Position numbers and translations under genes: made by a program. From an uncultured Erysipelotrichaceae bacterium (GTDB lineage Bacteria; Bacillota_I; Bacilli_A; RF39; UBA660), in NCBI GenBank assembly GCA_902803795.1, contig CADCRC010000003.1, forward strand, positions 1-15,771: 15,771 nt of DNA, in the 5' to 3' direction. This document shows, one piece after another, positions 15,200 to 15,771 of the stretch. The notes under the pieces were generated by a model that searched no databases, was not told the origin of the DNA, and saw only the letters and a list, made by a program, of their open reading frames with translations. Numbering within the stretch: position 1 is the stretch's first letter; the number at the start of each line of letters is the position of its first letter.

Positions 15200-15579
15200 T
15201 GGTGGAGCTGAGGGAGTGCGACTCCCTGTCCAAACAACCTAATAAAATAAACCTCTACAAGCTTAGTTAATTGCAATCTTTAATATACTAGCAGGACAAT
15301 TAACAAACCAACTAATATACATAGTCTAAAAATCTCTATTTATTATCTAGACAAATAATAAATATAGTCTACAAGATAAACCGTAATAAATTACGTAGAC
15401 AATAATTTAAAACAGCGCAAACCTATTATTATTAGGCATAAGCTAAAGCTTGGTTTCCACCAAATACTTTAGCAATTGCATTTTTAATGTTTTTAGCATT
15501 TATTTTTTTTAGCGATTTACGAGAACAACTCGACTTGCCATCTATCATTAAAATTATCTGTCGAATCAAAAACAGCCCC
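15200..15579 (-). ncRNA. ssrA: Transfer-messenger RNA (tmRNA, ssrA), one-piece
   Basis: 380 nt. It rescues stalled ribosomes with SmpB, acting as an Ala-tRNA mimic and then as an mRNA for a degradation tag. The 5' end GGGGCTG (15579-15573) pairs with CAGCTCC (15210-15204) in a 7-bp acceptor stem with a G3-U70 wobble, the alanine identity element. An A discriminator and encoded CCA follow. GATTCGACAG follows the 5' stem as in other tmRNAs, and PK1 is suggested by CGAG/CUCG. The tag frame is 15497-15435: a GCT resume codon preceded by TAAAT, 21 residues (AKNIKNAIAKVFGGNQALAYA), then TAA TAA TAA TAG. Further helices (15337-15346/15355-15364, 15367-15372/15395-15400, 15266-15273/15297-15304) fit the pseudoknot region. 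The T-arm is unusual: AGGGA/TCCCT with loop GTCGCAC instead of TTCRANN. Confidence 0.93.
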
Positions 15580-15595
15580 AAATAAATGTATAATG

Positions 15596-15624
15596 ATTAT
15601 AGCATCTTTTAAAATATTAATCAA
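15596..15624 (-). promoter_or_regulatory. ssrA: Promoter of ssrA
   Basis: On the minus strand TTGATT (15624-15619), 17-nt spacer, TATAAT (15601-15596) with extended TG (15604-15603). Predicted TSS near 15589, so RNase P would remove about 10 nt. The complementary strand carries a mirror TATAAT at 15589-15594. Confidence 0.75.
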
Positions 15625-15686
15625 ATTTTTTTAAATTTTAAAAATACTAAAAAAAGAAAATATAAATAATAAAAAATAATAAAATA

Positions 15687-15711
15687 TGATATAATCATAA
15701 AAAATGATTAT
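15687..15711 (+). promoter_or_regulatory. Extended -10 promoter and overlapping hairpin before the last gene
   Basis: TGATATAAT (15687-15695) with perfect -10 at 15690-15695. ATAATCAT (15691-15698) / ATGATTAT (15704-15711) forms an 8-bp inverted repeat that includes most of the -10, so it may be an operator. The 80-odd bases between this and the ssrA promoter are A/T-tracts without genes. Confidence 0.5.
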
Positions 15712-15742
15712 AATAATAAAGAAGAGGATAAAAGGTGATAAT

Positions 15743-15771
15743 ATGGATGCATATAGAAACTTTAAAGGAAC
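15743..15771 (+). CDS. Start of an unidentified gene, cut by the window end
   Basis: Nine full codons are visible (MDAYRNFKG...). The start is supported by AAAGGTGA (15731-15738) with 4-nt spacing and by an extended -10 promoter at 15687. Divergent from ssrA. Too short to identify. Confidence 0.6.

Noticed and set aside
15201..15232. Plus-strand tRNA-like arm
   Set aside because: The acceptor partner is 360 nt away and the CCA reads on the minus strand; this is the 3' end of tmRNA.

Overview
The window is about 15.8 kb of very AT-rich bacterial chromosome (roughly a quarter GC by eye). It comes from the Firmicutes/Bacilli side of the tree, probably an uncultured gut-type Bacilli lineage near the Mollicutes. 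Reasons: RF1-PrmC, class II aldolase, MurA, a zinc-type L31, SecG, RNase R, SmpB and tmRNA occur in Firmicutes-like neighbourhoods; purine-rich Shine-Dalgarno sites are strong; and U-tract hairpin terminators are abundant. UGA is used as a stop and Trp is TGG, so the code is the standard bacterial one, not the Mycoplasma code. MurA implies a peptidoglycan wall. The lineage assignment is inference.

Layout. 1-945 is the 3' part of an ABC-2 exporter permease, closed by a hairpin terminator. 1050-2045 is a family 2 glycosyltransferase fused to a GtrA-like membrane domain. 2217-3809 is an enlarged HtpX-type membrane protease with its own promoter and terminator. 3885-7902 is a tight cluster prfA-prmC-fba-murA (4-nt overlap, then 19- and 13-nt gaps). 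7992-8439 is rpmE-secG from an internal promoter with a leader hairpin, ended by a strong terminator. 8521-10617 is rnr. 10655-12322 is a CapA-like gene directly abutting smpB. Two convergent terminators (12321-12346 and 12354-12379) separate this from a minus-strand block: gapA (12409-13413), a zinc-ribbon PrsW-like protease (13550-14863) and the tmRNA gene ssrA (15200-15579). The window ends with the first codons of a plus-strand gene divergent from ssrA.

Function. prfA/prmC make and methylate the UAA/UAG release factor. rnr, smpB and ssrA are the parts of trans-translation and decay of stalled mRNAs. fba and gapA are glycolytic, murA starts peptidoglycan synthesis, and secG and the HtpX- and PrsW-like proteases serve the membrane. 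No mobile element, CRISPR array or phage gene was seen, and I found no obviously new multi-gene system. The points most worth checking are in the RNA and regulatory layer: an odd T-loop and a long ...ALAYA tag in tmRNA, a hairpin against the rpmE Shine-Dalgarno, an orphan hairpin cluster between ssrA and prsW, and a recurrent TGnTATAAT promoter type. Also notable are the extra domain on HtpX and the Zn-ribbon/PrsW fusion.
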